The position numbers were made by a program, and so were the translations under genes. The notes below the pieces were generated by a model that was given only the letters and a program-made list of their open reading frames with translations, was not told the origin of the DNA and made no database searches. A stretch of 64,000 nucleotides of DNA from contig CM068587.1 in NCBI GenBank assembly GCA_035048485.1, forward strand, positions 48,382,496-48,446,495, read 5' to 3'. Of the stretch, positions 62,601 through 64,000 are shown one piece after another. Numbering within the stretch: the stretch's first letter is position 1; each line of letters opens with the position of its first letter. This DNA is from Pteria penguin (lineage: Eukaryota > Mollusca > Bivalvia > Pterioida > Pteriidae).

Positions 62601-64000
62601 TGAGTCATTATATCATTCTTTTTGCCTCACGAGACATAAAAGGTTTTGATAGAAGGATTGTCTGATAGAATACCATCAAATTGTTGATGTATTATGTTTC
62701 ATCTAATTTCAAAATATATTTTTTTAAGGAGAATAAGTACTTATTTAAATTCATTGCATTATAAATGTTTTTGCAGAACCGAAAAGAAATGAACATGAAA
62801 GTTTATTTCAACACACCTGGATCTAAAGTGGACAGACAATTATCAGCCAGTATGGTACTGAAGAAAGCTGAAAAGACCCTGAAGATGAATATGATCTCAC
62901 CATGGAAAAAAGCAAGTTATGAGGGTAAGAAGGAATATGGATTACGTTGGAAATTTTTCATAATGTTCCATTATTAATTTGGCAATCATACGAGAATGAA
63001 AAAAATGTAAACAAATTCTTGTCTTTTTTGATAACAGGAGAAATTGTATCAACAAAAGATATGAAGAAAGTTGGTGGTGTTTTGACTATTGACGGAAGCA
63101 ACACTTATCAAGCCAACGCCCAGCTCTCAAGGTCAAGAAAGGGTAACTCCTTCATATACAGTCCCCTTGTGGAAATAATTGTTCCCAAGATGAAAGCAAT
63201 CATACTAAAAGGAGAGGTTGAATACCGCCCTTCACAACTCTTGGACAGCGAACTTACACTCACAGGAATCTCAAAAACACCTATTGTAACTAAAGGTACG
63301 TCAATGTTATATAATGACTTTGTATACAGAAAATTTCTGAAATGAAACTTTTTTCTTTAATAACAATGAAAGATGTCATAAACTCTTCAAAGTAATACGT
63401 GTATGAAAAAAAAAGTTTAAGTAGTATATAAAATAAAAATATTATTACAGCTTTGTATGACGGTAAAATTGATTATTATATACTGCATTAGTAAATACCA
63501 TCGGTGTACAATGAAATACGTAAAACTAATTTAATTATTTTCAGTATCATTCATGAACAAGAAAGTAATTGTTTCCGCGAAAGCTTCTATCAGTTTCGAA
63601 AAGAAGAAGGAGTATGCATTTGAGACTAGCCTTCAGACATATCAAACCAAAAAGTCAATCCGACATAGACCATTCCTATCGATAAGAAGTCCAACAAGAA
63701 CTTATGTTGCCTTTGGTGGTTCAGCTGAGGTTAAATATGGCAAAGCACTAGTACTTGATTTTACCATGGATCAAATTACAAGTAAACCAATGAAAGTTTT
63801 AGGTACGACACTTTTATAAACTAGTGATAAAATTAACCAAGTAAACTAAATGAAATCCCTTATAATAAAACCTTGATCATGAAGAATTTGCGATTCCATA
63901 TTAGAGTTTATTATCTTTTAGTGCGATTAAGGGATGAAACATCAAAGAAAAACCAAAAGTACAGAGCAAAGATTGATATTCGCACACCACTTCTAACAAC
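56642..64000 (+). CDS. Giant apolipophorin/apoB-like large lipid transfer protein, copy C (5' part; runs off the window)
   Basis: Exons: 56642-56690, 57688-57726, 57867-58027, 58188-58436, 58590-58742, 58853-59048, 59181-59436, 59779-59944, 60078-60245, 60359-60508, 60702-61277, 61404-61747, 61860-62039, 62229-62490, 62777-62924, 63038-63295, 63545-63802, and 63922 onward (exon 18, cut by the window end). Lengths and phases equal copies A and B and the frame is open throughout. It encodes the signal peptide, LLT module and part of the open beta-sheet region. The sequence follows copy A more closely than copy B at most distinguishing sites. A K for E at the start of exon 6 (AAG ATT CAA) is specific to C. 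The expected role is the same lipoprotein scaffold. Confidence 0.9.
56691..57687 (+). other. Copy C intron 1 (997 bp)
   Basis: Non-coding. It lacks both extra segments found in copy B intron 1. From about 57452 on it matches the first bases of the window (copy A intron 1), including the poly-A tract followed by ATCATTGAAGAAG. Confidence 0.75.
57688..61277 (+). CDS. Copy C exons 2-11: N-terminal LLT lipid-transfer module
   Basis: GTNKFG at the exon 2/3 junction and PRLFAD in exon 7 agree with copy A. The helical signature LRALGNAGY and VRVAAAEAFRRASCDID are intact. Confidence 0.88.
59562..59648 (+). mobile_element. Diverged partial copy of element E1 (intron 7, copy C)
   Basis: Orthologous to 2119-2205 and 31034-31120, same length. 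Confidence 0.5.
61404..64000 (+). CDS. Copy C exons 12-18 (partial): open beta-sheet region
   Basis: Exons 12-17 are complete and exon 18 starts at 63922, with the window ending inside it after DIRTPLLT. Exon 17 has SFEKKK as in copy A. The giant exon 20 would be expected to begin about 0.66 kb beyond the window. Confidence 0.82.

Overview
The window is eukaryotic, animal nuclear DNA. It is AT-rich, its genes are split by short GT-AG introns, and the intergenic DNA is full of small palindromic non-autonomous elements. It holds a head-to-tail tandem array of three near-identical copies (A, B, C) of one very large gene on the + strand. The gene encodes a large lipid transfer protein (LLTP) of the apolipophorin / apolipoprotein-B-like branch. 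A molluscan, probably bivalve, genome is my best guess. The reasons are the apolipophorin architecture and a short interspersed motif around GGTGCCCGGG that I remember as common in bivalve DNA. This species call is an inference, not a proof.

Layout: copy A, exons 2-30, about 243-22964 (window starts inside its intron 1); intergenic spacer about 23.2-27.6 kb; copy B, complete, exons 1-30, 27703-51890, with a TATA-box promoter; intergenic spacer about 52.1-56.55 kb; copy C, exons 1-18, 56642 to the window end, truncated. The repeat period is about 28.9 kb from A to B and about 28.5 kb from B to C. The spacers are duplicated along with the genes, so the array probably continues beyond both window ends.

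I reconstructed 30 coding exons with consistent phases. Joined, they give about 5629 residues: a 16-residue signal peptide, an LLT (vitellogenin-N) lipid-transfer module (to about residue 721), further beta-rich lipid-cavity sequence (to about 1357), a single 10,596-bp exon coding 3532 residues of amphipathic-beta repeats built around TPFxGFE, a C-terminal region with amphipathic helices, and a degenerate von Willebrand factor D domain. The expected role is the non-exchangeable scaffold protein of a circulating lipoprotein particle.

The most notable points are these. (1) The array contains at least three giant genes with essentially intact reading frames. (2) Copies A and C resemble each other more than either resembles the copy B between them, which suggests an A/B higher-order repeat, gene conversion or an assembly effect. 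(3) The giant exon parallels vertebrate APOB exon 26. (4) A 94-residue higher-order duplication lies inside the protein. (5) Several palindromic or mobile elements sit in introns and spacers, one of them present in only one gene copy.
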